Below, in pieces: positions 34,072 to 41,981 of a stretch of DNA of 44,353 bases. The notes below the pieces were generated by a model. That model made no database searches, was not told the origin of the DNA, and was given only the letters and a program-made list of their open reading frames with translations. The position numbers were made by a program, and so were the translations under genes. Every line of letters begins with the position of its first letter. The stretch's first letter is position 1. The DNA comes from an uncultured Collinsella sp. GTDB lineage: Bacteria; Actinomycetota; Coriobacteriia; Coriobacteriales; Coriobacteriaceae. Where the stretch lies: positions 1-44,353 of the forward strand of contig CALDBJ010000138.1 of NCBI GenBank assembly GCA_937937835.1, given 5' to 3'.

Positions 34072-34518
34072 ATGCAACGTGTACTGTTTATCTGCCATGG
34101 CAACATCTGCCGCTCGACGATGGCCGAGTCGGTGTTTACCGAGCTCGTGCGCCGCGCTGGGCGCGAGGCGGAGTTTGCCATCGATTCCGCGGCGACCTCG
34201 ACCGAGGAGATCGGCAACCCGCCGCATCACGGTACCGTTGCCAAGCTACGCGAGGTTGGGATTCCCGTCGTCGCACATCGCGCACGTCAGGCGCGTCGCG
34301 CGGAGTATGGCGACTGGGATCACATTGTCTATATGGATGCCGAGAACGCGCGTGACCTGCGTCGCATCTTTGGCGACGACCCCGACGGCAAGATTACGCG
34401 CCTGCTCGATTGGACCGAGCGCCCCGGCGACGTGGCCGATCCCTGGTACACCGGCAACTTCGACGCCACCTACCGCGACGTGCTCGCCGGTTGTACCGCT
34501 ATGCTCGAGCAGCTGTAG
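34072..34518 (+). CDS. Low-molecular-weight protein tyrosine phosphatase
   Basis: A 148-residue phosphatase of the LMW-PTP/arsenate reductase-like family. The P-loop C-H-G-N-I-C-R-S places the nucleophilic Cys at 8 and Arg at 14, and the general-acid Asp is in D-P-W-Y near residue 123. Both are canonical, so it is probably active on phosphotyrosine. AGGA lies eight bases before ATG 34072, 45 bases after the MFS stop; the earlier in-frame ATG at 34027 is not preferred. A G+C-rich hairpin follows the stop. Confidence 0.92.
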   Translation: MQRVLFICHGNICRSTMAESVFTELVRRAGREAEFAIDSAATSTEEIGNPPHHGTVAKLREVGIPVVAHRARQARRAEYGDWDHIVYMDAENARDLRRIFGDDPDGKITRLLDWTERPGDVADPWYTGNFDATYRDVLAGCTAMLEQL

Positions 34519-34521
34519 GTT

Positions 34522-34546
34522 CGTGGGCGCACGAACCGCGCCCACG
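34522..34546 (+). terminator. Hairpin after the phosphatase gene
   Basis: CGTGGGCGC and GCGCCCACG form 9 perfect pairs around ACGAACC, four bases after the stop codon. The following sequence is not T-rich, so termination is uncertain. Confidence 0.5.
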
Positions 34547-34562
34547 GCATAAATCGAGCGTA

Positions 34563-34612
34563 GATTTTCTCCCACTTTGAGCGTTCAAGTGCGCTCTATA
34601 CGGGAGAAAATC
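34563..34612. repeat. Two-stage hairpin
   Basis: GATTTTCTCCC (34563-34573) pairs with GGGAGAAAATC (34602-34612), enclosing a second stem GAGCG/CGCTC (34579-34583, 34592-34596). It lies between convergent genes, next to palindrome B copy 5, and resembles other dispersed hairpins here in layout though not in sequence. Confidence 0.75.
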
Positions 34613-34623
34613 CACACTCATGA

Positions 34624-34654
34624 ATGTGACAAAGGGACTGTCCCTTTGTCACAT
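34624..34654. repeat. Dispersed palindrome B, copy 5 (perfect)
   Basis: ATGTGACAAAGGGAC-T-GTCCCTTTGTCACAT: two perfect 15-bp arms around one base. This is the best copy of the family and lies 12 bases past the DUF4143 ATPase stop. Confidence 0.9.
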
Positions 34655-34666
34655 CCGGGACTGGCC

Positions 34667-36028
34667 CTAGACCGGCTTGACCTCCAGCTTTATCCCCTCG
34701 GCGCAGGAGTCGCCCAAAACATCCGAAAGGGCCCAGGTCGCATATAGCGGCAAATAGAGAACCGCTCCGTTGCGCTCAACGTTGCCTTTCGAGAAAACAA
34801 TCCCGAGCCTTACGCCATATTCAGCCGTATCAAGCACATGACCGAGCGCAGCGTGCGCGTGGTAATAGGAGCCCGATTTAACCTCGATCGGAACAGCCGT
34901 CCCATCCGGTCCATCGACCACAAAGTCCACTTCACCGCGTTTTTTTGTCTGATAGTAGTAAAGCTGGCGATTTTGGGCAGCCAGCTGCTGGGCCACCACG
35001 TTTTCGTAAATGCCGCCCAGATTGGGCTCCTTGCTATCAAGATACGCCGCTTGGGCGACTCCAACGGGGTAGCGCGCCATCAACATGCCCGTATCCGATT
35101 GGTATAGCTTGAACTGCGATGGCCGTGCCGTCTTGAGCAGGGGCGACTTTGGCTCGGTTACGATATCGGCTTTGAGAGCAACGCCGGCATCGACAAGCCA
35201 AACAAAATCTCGCTGGTACTTCTCATAATGCGCCTTGGGGTCAATGGAATTGAGCACGAAACGCTTGTGTTCGCCCTCAAGCATAATGGGGAGCTGATCG
35301 TAGATGCTCTGCACCTGAAGGGCACGCCCGCTTGCATACTTGGAAATATCCCGTCGGTACTGTTCGTTGAGCTCGGACTGTAGCTGACGAACAGAGGCAA
35401 GGTCGCCCTGCGTGTCAAGGAAACGCTGCACGACCTCCGGCATTCCGCCGACAACGGTATAGGTCCTGAAGTTTGCCATCATCGCGTCATGAATGTAATC
35501 AGGAATGGGCCTCTCGCTGATACACGCGTCACGTATCGTTTGGCGAGCCCCCTCGCTCACCCCGATTGCCCAGCAAAACTCCTCAAAATCGAGCGGGAAC
35601 ATCCTAAGCTCGTGAACATACCCCACGGGATAGGACCTGACGCCCTTGAACTGAGTCCCGAGCATTGACCCCGAAAACGCCCAGCGGCACCTCCCGTCCT
35701 CAACAAGGAACTTTGCCATCGTCATGATGTCGGGGGCCTCTTGGACCTCATCGATAAACACGAGCGTTTTGCCTGGCGCAATCGACTTTCCCGAAAGAAG
35801 CGTCACCCTGCTGATGAAATCATCGGCATCCCGCGCCTCGAGAAGAGCATCTTTTGCCTGGCGATTATCCATGAGGTTAAGCTCGATGTAGGTTGCATGG
35901 TTGGCTTTGCCAAATGCGCGAATCGAATAGCTTTTGCCGATCTGGCGAGAACCCGTAATGAATAAGGCCTTTTGCTCGGCAGACTTCAGCCAGCGCTCCA
36001 GCTCTGCCGCTATTTTCCTGCGCAGCAT
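34667..36028 (-). CDS. AAA ATPase with DUF4143 nuclease-like domain
   Basis: A 453-residue protein of the AAA_14-DUF4143 family, common and often multicopy in anaerobes, with unknown role. The N-terminal ATPase has Walker A G-S-R-Q-I-G-K-S and Walker B L-V-F-I-D-E-V-Q-E, followed by a sensor-like F-S-G-S. The C-terminal DUF4143 region ends in a restriction-endonuclease-like motif, E-V-D-F-V-V...P-I-E-V-K-S-G. ATG 36028 has GGGGAG six bases upstream; a start eight codons earlier is rejected. The gene stands alone, with three evenly spaced repeats upstream, and palindrome B follows its stop. Confidence 0.9.
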   Translation of the reverse strand: MLRRKIAAELERWLKSAEQKALFITGSRQIGKSYSIRAFGKANHATYIELNLMDNRQAKDALLEARDADDFISRVTLLSGKSIAPGKTLVFIDEVQEAPDIMTMAKFLVEDGRCRWAFSGSMLGTQFKGVRSYPVGYVHELRMFPLDFEEFCWAIGVSEGARQTIRDACISERPIPDYIHDAMMANFRTYTVVGGMPEVVQRFLDTQGDLASVRQLQSELNEQYRRDISKYASGRALQVQSIYDQLPIMLEGEHKRFVLNSIDPKAHYEKYQRDFVWLVDAGVALKADIVTEPKSPLLKTARPSQFKLYQSDTGMLMARYPVGVAQAAYLDSKEPNLGGIYENVVAQQLAAQNRQLYYYQTKKRGEVDFVVDGPDGTAVPIEVKSGSYYHAHAALGHVLDTAEYGVRLGIVFSKGNVERNGAVLYLPLYATWALSDVLGDSCAEGIKLEVKPV

Positions 36029-36052
36029 AGGCTCTCCCCTCAGTGTCATCAA

Positions 36053-36131
36053 ATGAAATGCAAAGTTTTATACGCTTGATTATCGATGAAACGCAGAATT
36101 TTTAGAACCTAAAATCGGATGAAATGCAGAG
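36053..36131 (-). promoter_or_regulatory. Three 33-bp-spaced direct repeats upstream of the DUF4143 ATPase
   Basis: ATGAAATGCAAAG (36053), ATGAAACGCAGAA (36086) and ATGAAATGCAGAG (36119) are spaced exactly 33 bases apart, with partial flanking conservation (ATCG before, WTTT after). A -10-like TATAAA on the minus strand (36067-36072) lies between the first two, placing one repeat at about -35 and another at the likely transcription start. This suits an autoregulatory operator array. Confidence 0.75.
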
Positions 36132-36172
36132 ATTTGAGATTACAAACATAGTAGAAGGGGCACCACCGGCGA

Positions 36173-36203
36173 ATGTGACAAAAGAACTGTCCCTTTGTCA
36201 CAT
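36173..36203. repeat. Dispersed palindrome B, copy 6
   Basis: ATGTGACAAAAGAAC-T-GTCCCTTTGTCACAT, with small mismatches near the centre. It lies nine bases past the stop of the TIGR04076 gene. Confidence 0.85.
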
Positions 36204-36212
36204 TGCGCTCAA

Positions 36213-36542
36213 CTACTCGTCGACGATCTCGGCAAGCCAGACGTTCAGCGTATCGACTTCGGGGCAGCAGAACTTTGCCGTACCGGGCTCGTTGCCAGGC
36301 ACGGTTCCGCCATAGCGCAGGATATCGATATAGGGAAAGCCCACATGGCAGGCCATGGCGCACATCTTGCCGCGATCTCGGTCGAAGTCGAAGACGTCAC
36401 CCGGCTTGTGCCCGTGATGGCAGCGGCATGTGCCCAGCTGGTCTACGCAGCTCACGCGGATACGTGGACGCTTGCCACGCGGCGCGCCGAGCGGCTTGTT
36501 CTCGCCCGCAGGCTTGACGCCGCCCTCATCAGCATTACTCAT
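36213..36542 (-). CDS. TIGR04076-family cysteine-rich small protein
   Basis: A 109-residue protein recognisable as the TIGR04076 family, whose function is unknown. Seen here: a hydrophilic N-terminus, then C-R-C-H-H-G-H-K-P-G-D-V-F, C-A-M-A-C-H-V-G-F-P-Y-I-D-I-L-R-Y-G-G and A-K-F-C-C-P-E, giving Cys/His clusters that could bind a metal. The family usually has one Cys at each of several of these places. It overlaps the end of the pyridoxamine kinase gene by eight bases, so the two are translationally coupled, but no link to B6 metabolism is known. Confidence 0.75.
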   Translation of the reverse strand: MSNADEGGVKPAGENKPLGAPRGKRPRIRVSCVDQLGTCRCHHGHKPGDVFDFDRDRGKMCAMACHVGFPYIDILRYGGTVPGNEPGTAKFCCPEVDTLNVWLAEIVDE

Positions 36543-37359
36543 GGTCGATCACGTCCAGGCAGGCCTCGATGGGCAGGCCGGCCGACTTGTCCTCTTGGTC
36601 GGCATTGCGCTCGATAAGCTCAGCCACCACACGCATGGCATCGGACGTCGCACGCTGCAGACTCCAACCTGCCATAACGCGGCCGACGAGCACCGCCGAG
36701 AACGTGTCGCCCGTGCCCGGGAAATAGACCGGAATGAGCTCAAAGGGAATCGTAAAGTACTCCCCCGCTACATGGTCGTAACCGATAACCGCGTTCGTGC
36801 CATTGACCACGGCGCTCGTAATGACCACCGACTTGGCACCCAGCTCGCGCACGGCGTCCACAAGGGCGCGGGCCTCATCGGGCGTAATTTGCTCGGCGAT
36901 AGGCGTATCGGCAAGCAGACAGGCCTCGGTGTAGTTGGGAACCGCGTAGTCGGCGCACTCGAGCAGGTGCCTCATGAGACCGATCGTGGACTCGGGCACG
37001 CCCGCATAGAGCTTGCCGTTGTCGCCCATGATGGGGTCAACGAACACCTTGGTGCCCTTTTGCGCACGGCGGTGGCAAAAGTCCGAGATGATGCGCGTCT
37101 CTTCCTCGGTCACGATAAAGCCGGTCGAGATTGCGTCGAACTCAAAGCCGAGCTCCTCCCAGATGGCGAGGCTCTGGCGGACATACTCCGTGGTGTCGTG
37201 GATGTAGAACTTGGGGTAGTTAAGCGTATCGGAAACGAGGGCCGTCGGCAGGTTGTGAATGCGATAGCCCATGTGCGACAGCACCGGCAGCATTGCAGAA
37301 AGCGCGACCTTACCGTAACCGCACATATCGTTGATCAGCAGCAGCTGAGTGTTCTTCAT
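36535..37359 (-). CDS. Pyridoxamine/pyridoxal kinase
   Basis: A 274-residue PfkB-superfamily kinase of the PdxK/PdxY group, which phosphorylates pyridoxal, pyridoxine or pyridoxamine in vitamin B6 salvage. Family features are the N-terminal I-N-D-M-C-G-Y-G-K-V-A-L-S-A, V-D-P-I-M-G-D-N-G-K-L-Y, and the anion-hole/catalytic P-G-T-G-D-T-F-S. AAGGGGGA lies six bases before ATG 37359; an in-frame extension of 57 codons runs through a repeat hairpin and is rejected. It is co-transcribed with the TIGR04076 gene. Choice between PdxK- and PdxY-type is left open. Confidence 0.9.
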   Translation of the reverse strand: MKNTQLLLINDMCGYGKVALSAMLPVLSHMGYRIHNLPTALVSDTLNYPKFYIHDTTEYVRQSLAIWEELGFEFDAISTGFIVTEEETRIISDFCHRRAQKGTKVFVDPIMGDNGKLYAGVPESTIGLMRHLLECADYAVPNYTEACLLADTPIAEQITPDEARALVDAVRELGAKSVVITSAVVNGTNAVIGYDHVAGEYFTIPFELIPVYFPGTGDTFSAVLVGRVMAGWSLQRATSDAMRVVAELIERNADQEDKSAGLPIEACLDVIDHE

Positions 37360-37446
37360 GAGTGTCCCCCTTGGTTCGGGCACGGCGCAGCAGCGCCACA
37401 GTGCGACTAAGTGTAGCGCAGGGGACGTCGTGAGCGGAGTCGAGCG

Positions 37447-37474
37447 GTTACGGCGTTTGATAAAACGCCGTAAC
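37447..37474. repeat. Solitary element A tail hairpin
   Basis: GTTACGGCGTTT-GATA-AAACGCCGTAAC, 12 perfect pairs, differing from the copy 1 tail (2992-3019) only in the loop. The long hairpin partner is missing, and it lies between divergent promoters instead of after a stop codon. Confidence 0.8.
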
Positions 37475-37491
37475 TTAATAAGTTTGGTACC

Positions 37492-37556
37492 TTGACATTG
37501 ATTTCTCACGCTCCTAAATTGGTTAGGCACAAAACAATTCCTCTACCTAACTAAAG
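37492..37556 (+). promoter_or_regulatory. MarR-ABC exporter promoter with inverted operator sites
   Basis: TTGACA (37492-37497) and TAAATT (37515-37520) have 17-base spacing. Inverted copies TTGGTTAGG (37519-37527) and CCTAACTAA (37546-37554) flank the predicted start, well placed for autorepression by the MarR protein. Confidence 0.72.
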
Positions 37557-37575
37557 AAAGGAGCGGCACTAATTC

Positions 37576-38082
37576 ATGTGCGATGAACCTCTTAGCCTTT
37601 GTTCGCACGAGCCCGGCGGCGACCCGTCACGGTCGGCGGATGCACCCGAAGCGGTTAGCTCGGAAGACAAGCTTGCCAAGCGCATCCTCAATAATCTGGG
37701 CTTTTGCGGCCATTACATGCATTTTCATGGCGGAGGCGTGTCCGGCAAGGCACCCATCATCTGCCTGCTGGCCAAGCAACCCGGCGGCGAGATGTCGCAG
37801 CAGGAGCTCGGCATGCACTTTGACCTCAAGCCGGGGTCACTTTCCGAGATCCTGTCCAAGCTCGAGCTCAACGGTCTCATCGAGCGCAGCCGTAACCCCA
37901 AGGATCGACGGCAACTCACCATTCGCCTGACCGAAACCGGCCGGGAAAACGCCCGCATCGACCAGGCGGCCCGCATCCGCTTTAGAGAACGGGCCTTTAG
38001 CGCGCTCACCCACGACGAGCGCGAGGACCTCGCCGAAATGCTCGATAAAATCCGCGTAACCTGGGAGGAACTGGATGATTAA
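37576..38082 (+). CDS. MarR-family regulator
   Basis: A 168-residue MarR-type winged-helix regulator. The recognition region is M-S-Q-Q-E-L-G-M-H-F-D-L-K-P-G-S-L-S-E-I-L-S-K-L, followed by the wing N-P-K-D-R-R-Q-L-T-I-R-L-T. The N-terminal ~30 residues are extra and polar. It overlaps the first ABC exporter gene by eight bases (ATGATTAA), so it very probably controls that exporter. Inverted sites over its own promoter support autoregulation. The inducing ligand is unknown. AAAGGAG is present, although its spacing of about 12 bases to ATG 37576 is long. Confidence 0.92.
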   Translation: MCDEPLSLCSHEPGGDPSRSADAPEAVSSEDKLAKRILNNLGFCGHYMHFHGGGVSGKAPIICLLAKQPGGEMSQQELGMHFDLKPGSLSEILSKLELNGLIERSRNPKDRRQLTIRLTETGRENARIDQAARIRFRERAFSALTHDEREDLAEMLDKIRVTWEELDD

Positions 38083-39889
38083 AACCCTCATGGGCAGCAT
38101 CCGCGACTATATGAAAGACACCGTTGCCACGCCGTTGCTCGTGCTTGGCGAGGTGCTCTGCGAGATGCTGATTCCATTTATCACCGCCAACTTAATCGAC
38201 GCCATCAAAGACGGCGCCACCGTAGCCGAGATGCTTCCCACCGCAGGCTTTTTGGTGCTCATCGCGCTAACATCGCTTGCTTTTGGCGCCGCGGCCGGCG
38301 TCACCTGCAGCCATGCAAGCTGCGGGTTCGCCAAGAACCTGCGTCACGACCTGTTCTACAAGATCCAGACGTTCAGCTTTGCCAACATCGATGAGTTCTC
38401 GAGCTCCTCGCTCGTCACGCGCCTGACCACCGATATCAACAACGTGCAGCAGGCCTTTATGATGATCATCCGTATCGCCGTGCGCGCGCCGCTGGTATTG
38501 ATCTTCGCCTTTACCATGGCGTTTATCATGGGCGGCAGCGTTGCCATGGTCTACCTGGTCATCATTCCGCTGCTGGGCTTTGGACTGTTCTTTATCATCT
38601 TTAAGGTGCGCCCCATCTTCTCGCGCGTGTTCCACAAGTACGATGCCCTTAACGAGTCCGTCGAGGAAAACGTCACCGGCATGCGCGTGGTTAAGAGCTA
38701 CGTGCGCGAAGACTTTGAGAAGGAGAAGTTCGCGACCGCCGCGCGCGACGTCCAGATGGATTTCACCCGCGCCGAGAAGCTGCTCGCCTTTAACAACCCC
38801 ATGATGAACATCTGCGTCAACGGCGCGTTTGTCGTCATCATCTACCTTGGCTCCAAGCTCATCATCACGAGCCAGGGCACGCTGTTCGACGTGGGCCAGC
38901 TCTCTTCGATCTTTACCTACGGTTTCCAGATCCTCATGAGCCTGATGCAGCTGTCGATGATCTTTGTCATGGTAACTATGGCCGACGAATCGGCGCACCG
39001 CATTACCGAGGTGCTTGCCGCCGAGCCCACGATCGCCAACCCGACCAAGCCCGTGCTCGAGGTTGCCGACGGCTCCATCGACTTTGACCACGTGAGCTTT
39101 AAGTATTCCGCGCATGCGAAACGCCAGGCGCTCGACGACATCGACCTGCACATTAAGAGCGGCGAGACCATCGGCATCATCGGCGGCACCGGCTCGGCCA
39201 AGTCCACGCTCGTAAACCTCATTGCCCGCCTGTACGACGCCACCGAAGGCACCGTGCGCGTAGGCGGCATGGACGTGCGCGACTACGGCTTGGACGCGCT
39301 GCGCCACCAGGTCGCCATGGTGCTGCAGAAAAACGTGCTGTTTAGCGGCACCATTGCCGAAAATCTGCGCTGGGGCGACCCGAACGCCACCGACGAGGAG
39401 GTCCGCGAAGCGGCACATCTGGCCTGCGCCGATGAGTTTGTCGACGGCTTCCCCAAGGGCTACGACACCTGGATCGAGCAGGGCGGCTCCAATGTTTCCG
39501 GCGGTCAGAAGCAGCGCCTGTGCATTGCGCGTGCCCTGCTGCGTCGCCCCAAGATCTTGATCCTGGACGACTCCACCAGCGCCGTCGACACCAAGACCGA
39601 CGCCAAGATTCGCGCAGGACTGGCAAGCTATCTGCCCAACACGACCAAGCTCATCATCGCCCAGCGCATTAGCTCCGTGCAGGATGCAGACCGCATCATC
39701 GTCATGGAGGGTGGCCACATCGCGCAGATCGGCAACCATGATGAGCTGCTTAAGACAAGCGAGATCTACCGCGAGACCTTTACCTCGCAGAACAAGATGT
39801 CTGCCGAGGGTGAAGGGGCCGACGAGGCCGACACCGAGGCATCCATAACGCAAGCTCAGGCTCAGGAAGGAGGCGAGGCACATGAGTAA
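38075..39889 (+). CDS. ABC exporter subunit 1 (degenerate ATP site)
   Basis: A 604-residue fused exporter half: six membrane helices (to about 320), then an ATPase domain. Walker A is G-G-T-G-S-A-K-S at about 370, the signature V-S-G-G-Q at about 474, and Walker B L-I-L-D-D-S-T-S-A-V-D has Asp where the catalytic Glu should be at about 497. This marks the degenerate half of a heterodimeric exporter like TM287/288, BmrCD or LmrCD. Its partner starts inside its last codons (eight-base overlap). GGAGG precedes the ATG. Likely role: export of a toxic or hydrophobic compound under MarR control. The C-terminus carries a Glu/Asp/Ala-rich tail of about 30 residues. Confidence 0.93.
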   Translation: MIKTLMGSIRDYMKDTVATPLLVLGEVLCEMLIPFITANLIDAIKDGATVAEMLPTAGFLVLIALTSLAFGAAAGVTCSHASCGFAKNLRHDLFYKIQTFSFANIDEFSSSSLVTRLTTDINNVQQAFMMIIRIAVRAPLVLIFAFTMAFIMGGSVAMVYLVIIPLLGFGLFFIIFKVRPIFSRVFHKYDALNESVEENVTGMRVVKSYVREDFEKEKFATAARDVQMDFTRAEKLLAFNNPMMNICVNGAFVVIIYLGSKLIITSQGTLFDVGQLSSIFTYGFQILMSLMQLSMIFVMVTMADESAHRITEVLAAEPTIANPTKPVLEVADGSIDFDHVSFKYSAHAKRQALDDIDLHIKSGETIGIIGGTGSAKSTLVNLIARLYDATEGTVRVGGMDVRDYGLDALRHQVAMVLQKNVLFSGTIAENLRWGDPNATDEEVREAAHLACADEFVDGFPKGYDTWIEQGGSNVSGGQKQRLCIARALLRRPKILILDDSTSAVDTKTDAKIRAGLASYLPNTTKLIIAQRISSVQDADRIIVMEGGHIAQIGNHDELLKTSEIYRETFTSQNKMSAEGEGADEADTEASITQAQAQEGGEAHE

Positions 39890-41801
39890 GGCAACGACCG
39901 CCGAGCGCGCGCTCAACCGCAAGGGCGGCACCATGTCGCGCCTCATCAAGACGCTTTTTGGCTTCTACCCCGTGCTTTTGCCCCTCGTCGTCGCCGGCGT
40001 GGTGCTCTGCGCCATCATCAACTCCATCGGCGCGACCTTCCTTCAGAGCGCCCTGCAGATCATTAGCGAATCGTGGCAGTCGGGCGACTGGACGACCGCG
40101 CAGCCCAAGATTCTGCAGCTCGTAACCACCCTCGCCTGCATCTACGGCGTCGGCATCCTGTCCTCACTGTTCTGGAACCGCGCCATGGCCATCGTCACGC
40201 AGGGCTCGCTCGAGAAGCTGCGCGAGAAGATGTTCAACCGCATGCAGGACCTGCCGATTCGCTACTTCGACACGCACCAGCGCGGCGACATCATGAGCCA
40301 CTACACCAACGACATCGACACGCTGCGCCAGATGATCAGCCAGTCGCTGCCCAACCTGCTCATGACGACCATCGTCATCGTCACGGTGTTCTTTATCATG
40401 CTGTACTACAGCGTGTGGATGTGCCTGGTCATTGTGGCCGGCGTCGCTTTTATGACCTTTATGACCAAACTGCTCGGCTCCAACTCCGCGCGCTTCTTCA
40501 TTGCGCAGCAGACCGAGCTTGGCGTTGTCGAGGGCCATATCGAGGAAGTCATGAACGGCCAGAAGGTCGTCAAGGCATTCTGCCACGAGTCTGCCGCCGA
40601 GGCCGATTTTGACGAGCGCAACGAAAAGCTCTTCGAGGTCTCGCAGAAGGCCAACATGTACGCCAACATCCTCATGCCCATCCTTATGAACCTGGGCAAC
40701 CTGCTCTACGTGCTGGTCGCACTGGCAGGCGGCATTTTCCTGGCGCTGGGCGTGCCCAACCTGAGCATCTCGGGCATGGCGCTGTCCATCGCCGTCGTGG
40801 TGCCGTTCCTCAACATGACCAAGCAGTTCTGCGGGCAGATCGGCCAGATCTCGCAGCAGATCAACGCCGTGGTCATGGGCCTCGCCGGCGCCGACCGCAT
40901 CTTTGAGCTCATCGACGAGGAGCCCGAAGCCGACGAAGGCTACGTAACGCTCGTCAACGCGCAGGTGAACCCCGAGACCTGGGAGTTCGAGGAGGCCGAC
41001 CACCACACCGGCATGTGGGCATGGAAACACCCGCACCGTGCAACCGGCGAGATCGAGTACGTACCGCTGCGCGGCGACCTGGTCATGGATAACGTCGACT
41101 TTGGCTACACGCCCGACCACGAGGTGCTGCACGGCGTGTCCGTGTTTGCCAAGCCGGGCCAGAAGGTCGCGTTTGTCGGCGCCACCGGTGCGGGCAAGAC
41201 GACCATCACCAACCTCATCAACCGCTTCTACGACATTGCCGACGGCAAGATTCGCTACGACGGCATCAACGTCAACAAGATCCGCAAGGCCGATCTGCGC
41301 CGCTCGCTGGGCGTGGTGCTGCAGGACGTAAACCTGTTCACCGGTACCGTGATGGATAACATCCGCTACGGCAATCTGGACGCCACTGACGAGGAGTGCA
41401 TCGCGGCGGCCAAGCTCGCGGGCGCCGACGACTTTATCACCCGCCTGCCCGACGGCTACGACACGATGCTCACCGGCAACGGCGCGCAGCTGTCGCAGGG
41501 CCAGCGCCAGCTGATTTCAATCGCACGCGCCGCCGTCGCCGATCCGCCGGCGATGATTCTGGACGAGGCCACGAGCTCCATCGACACCCGCACCGAGGCC
41601 ATCGTGCAAGCGGGCATGGACAAGCTCATGGAGGGCCGCACGACGTTTGTCATCGCGCACCGCCTGTCCACCGTGCGCAACTCCGACGCGATCATCTGTC
41701 TGGACCACGGCCGCATCATCGAGCGCGGTAACCACGACGAGCTGATCGCCAAGCGCGGGTATTACTACCAGCTCTACACCGGAGCGTTTGAGCTGGAGTA
41801 G
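39882..41801 (+). CDS. ABC exporter subunit 2 (competent ATP site)
   Basis: The 639-residue partner half-transporter. Six membrane helices are followed by an ATPase domain with Walker A G-A-T-G-A-G-K-T at about 432, signature L-S-Q-G-Q at about 536, and a complete Walker B M-I-L-D-E-A-T-S-S-I-D with catalytic Glu at about 559. It has an insertion before the ATPase domain of about 40 residues (V-N-P-E-T-W-E-F-E-E-A-D-H-H and on), which explains its length. GGAGG lies before the ATG, and the start overlaps subunit 1, indicating stoichiometric synthesis. It is the last gene of the operon. Confidence 0.94.
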   Translation: MSKATTAERALNRKGGTMSRLIKTLFGFYPVLLPLVVAGVVLCAIINSIGATFLQSALQIISESWQSGDWTTAQPKILQLVTTLACIYGVGILSSLFWNRAMAIVTQGSLEKLREKMFNRMQDLPIRYFDTHQRGDIMSHYTNDIDTLRQMISQSLPNLLMTTIVIVTVFFIMLYYSVWMCLVIVAGVAFMTFMTKLLGSNSARFFIAQQTELGVVEGHIEEVMNGQKVVKAFCHESAAEADFDERNEKLFEVSQKANMYANILMPILMNLGNLLYVLVALAGGIFLALGVPNLSISGMALSIAVVVPFLNMTKQFCGQIGQISQQINAVVMGLAGADRIFELIDEEPEADEGYVTLVNAQVNPETWEFEEADHHTGMWAWKHPHRATGEIEYVPLRGDLVMDNVDFGYTPDHEVLHGVSVFAKPGQKVAFVGATGAGKTTITNLINRFYDIADGKIRYDGINVNKIRKADLRRSLGVVLQDVNLFTGTVMDNIRYGNLDATDEECIAAAKLAGADDFITRLPDGYDTMLTGNGAQLSQGQRQLISIARAAVADPPAMILDEATSSIDTRTEAIVQAGMDKLMEGRTTFVIAHRLSTVRNSDAIICLDHGRIIERGNHDELIAKRGYYYQLYTGAFELE

Positions 41802-41819
41802 TTCGGCCCGCCGAGACGG

Positions 41820-41886
41820 CCGATTTGCCGCTCATTCGTCGGGCATGACCCTAAGGTCAATACCCTCCTCTTTCGGGGCAAATCGA
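41820..41886 (+). repeat. Diverged relative of element A
   Basis: Outer arms CGATTTGCC (41821-41829) and GGCAAATCG enclose GGGCAT-GACC-CTAA-GGTC-AATACCC. In minus-strand reading, element A copy 1 has GGGCAT-GACC-AGAA-GGTC-AATGCCC at the same place. Here it lies on the plus strand, 19 bases after a plus-strand stop codon, so orientation relative to the gene is the same. Confidence 0.55.
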
Positions 41887-41925
41887 CTCATCTCAACGAC
41901 CCAAACACAATGCGCCGCAACGAAT

Positions 41926-41962
41926 AAAGCCTCCGCAGCCACACGAGCTGCGGAGGCTTTTC
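41926..41962. terminator. Two-way terminator between ABC exporter and GGDEF gene
   Basis: AAAGCCTCCGCAG (41926-41938) and CTGCGGAGGCTTTT (41948-41961) form 13 pairs with A and T runs on the two sides, so it can end both converging transcripts. Confidence 0.9.
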
Positions 41963-41981
41963 TATGCCCTCCGTTACAAGC

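Noticed and set aside
36053..36131. Possible miniature CRISPR array from the 33-bp periodic repeats
   Set aside because: The repeats are only about 13 bp, spacers about 20 bp, there are only three, and no cas genes are present; position over a promoter suits operators better.
38267..39949. A 560-codon open frame on the minus strand opposite the ABC exporter
   Set aside because: It is antisense to a gene with all ABC motifs. The His/Asp/Val-rich product is typical of a mirror frame.
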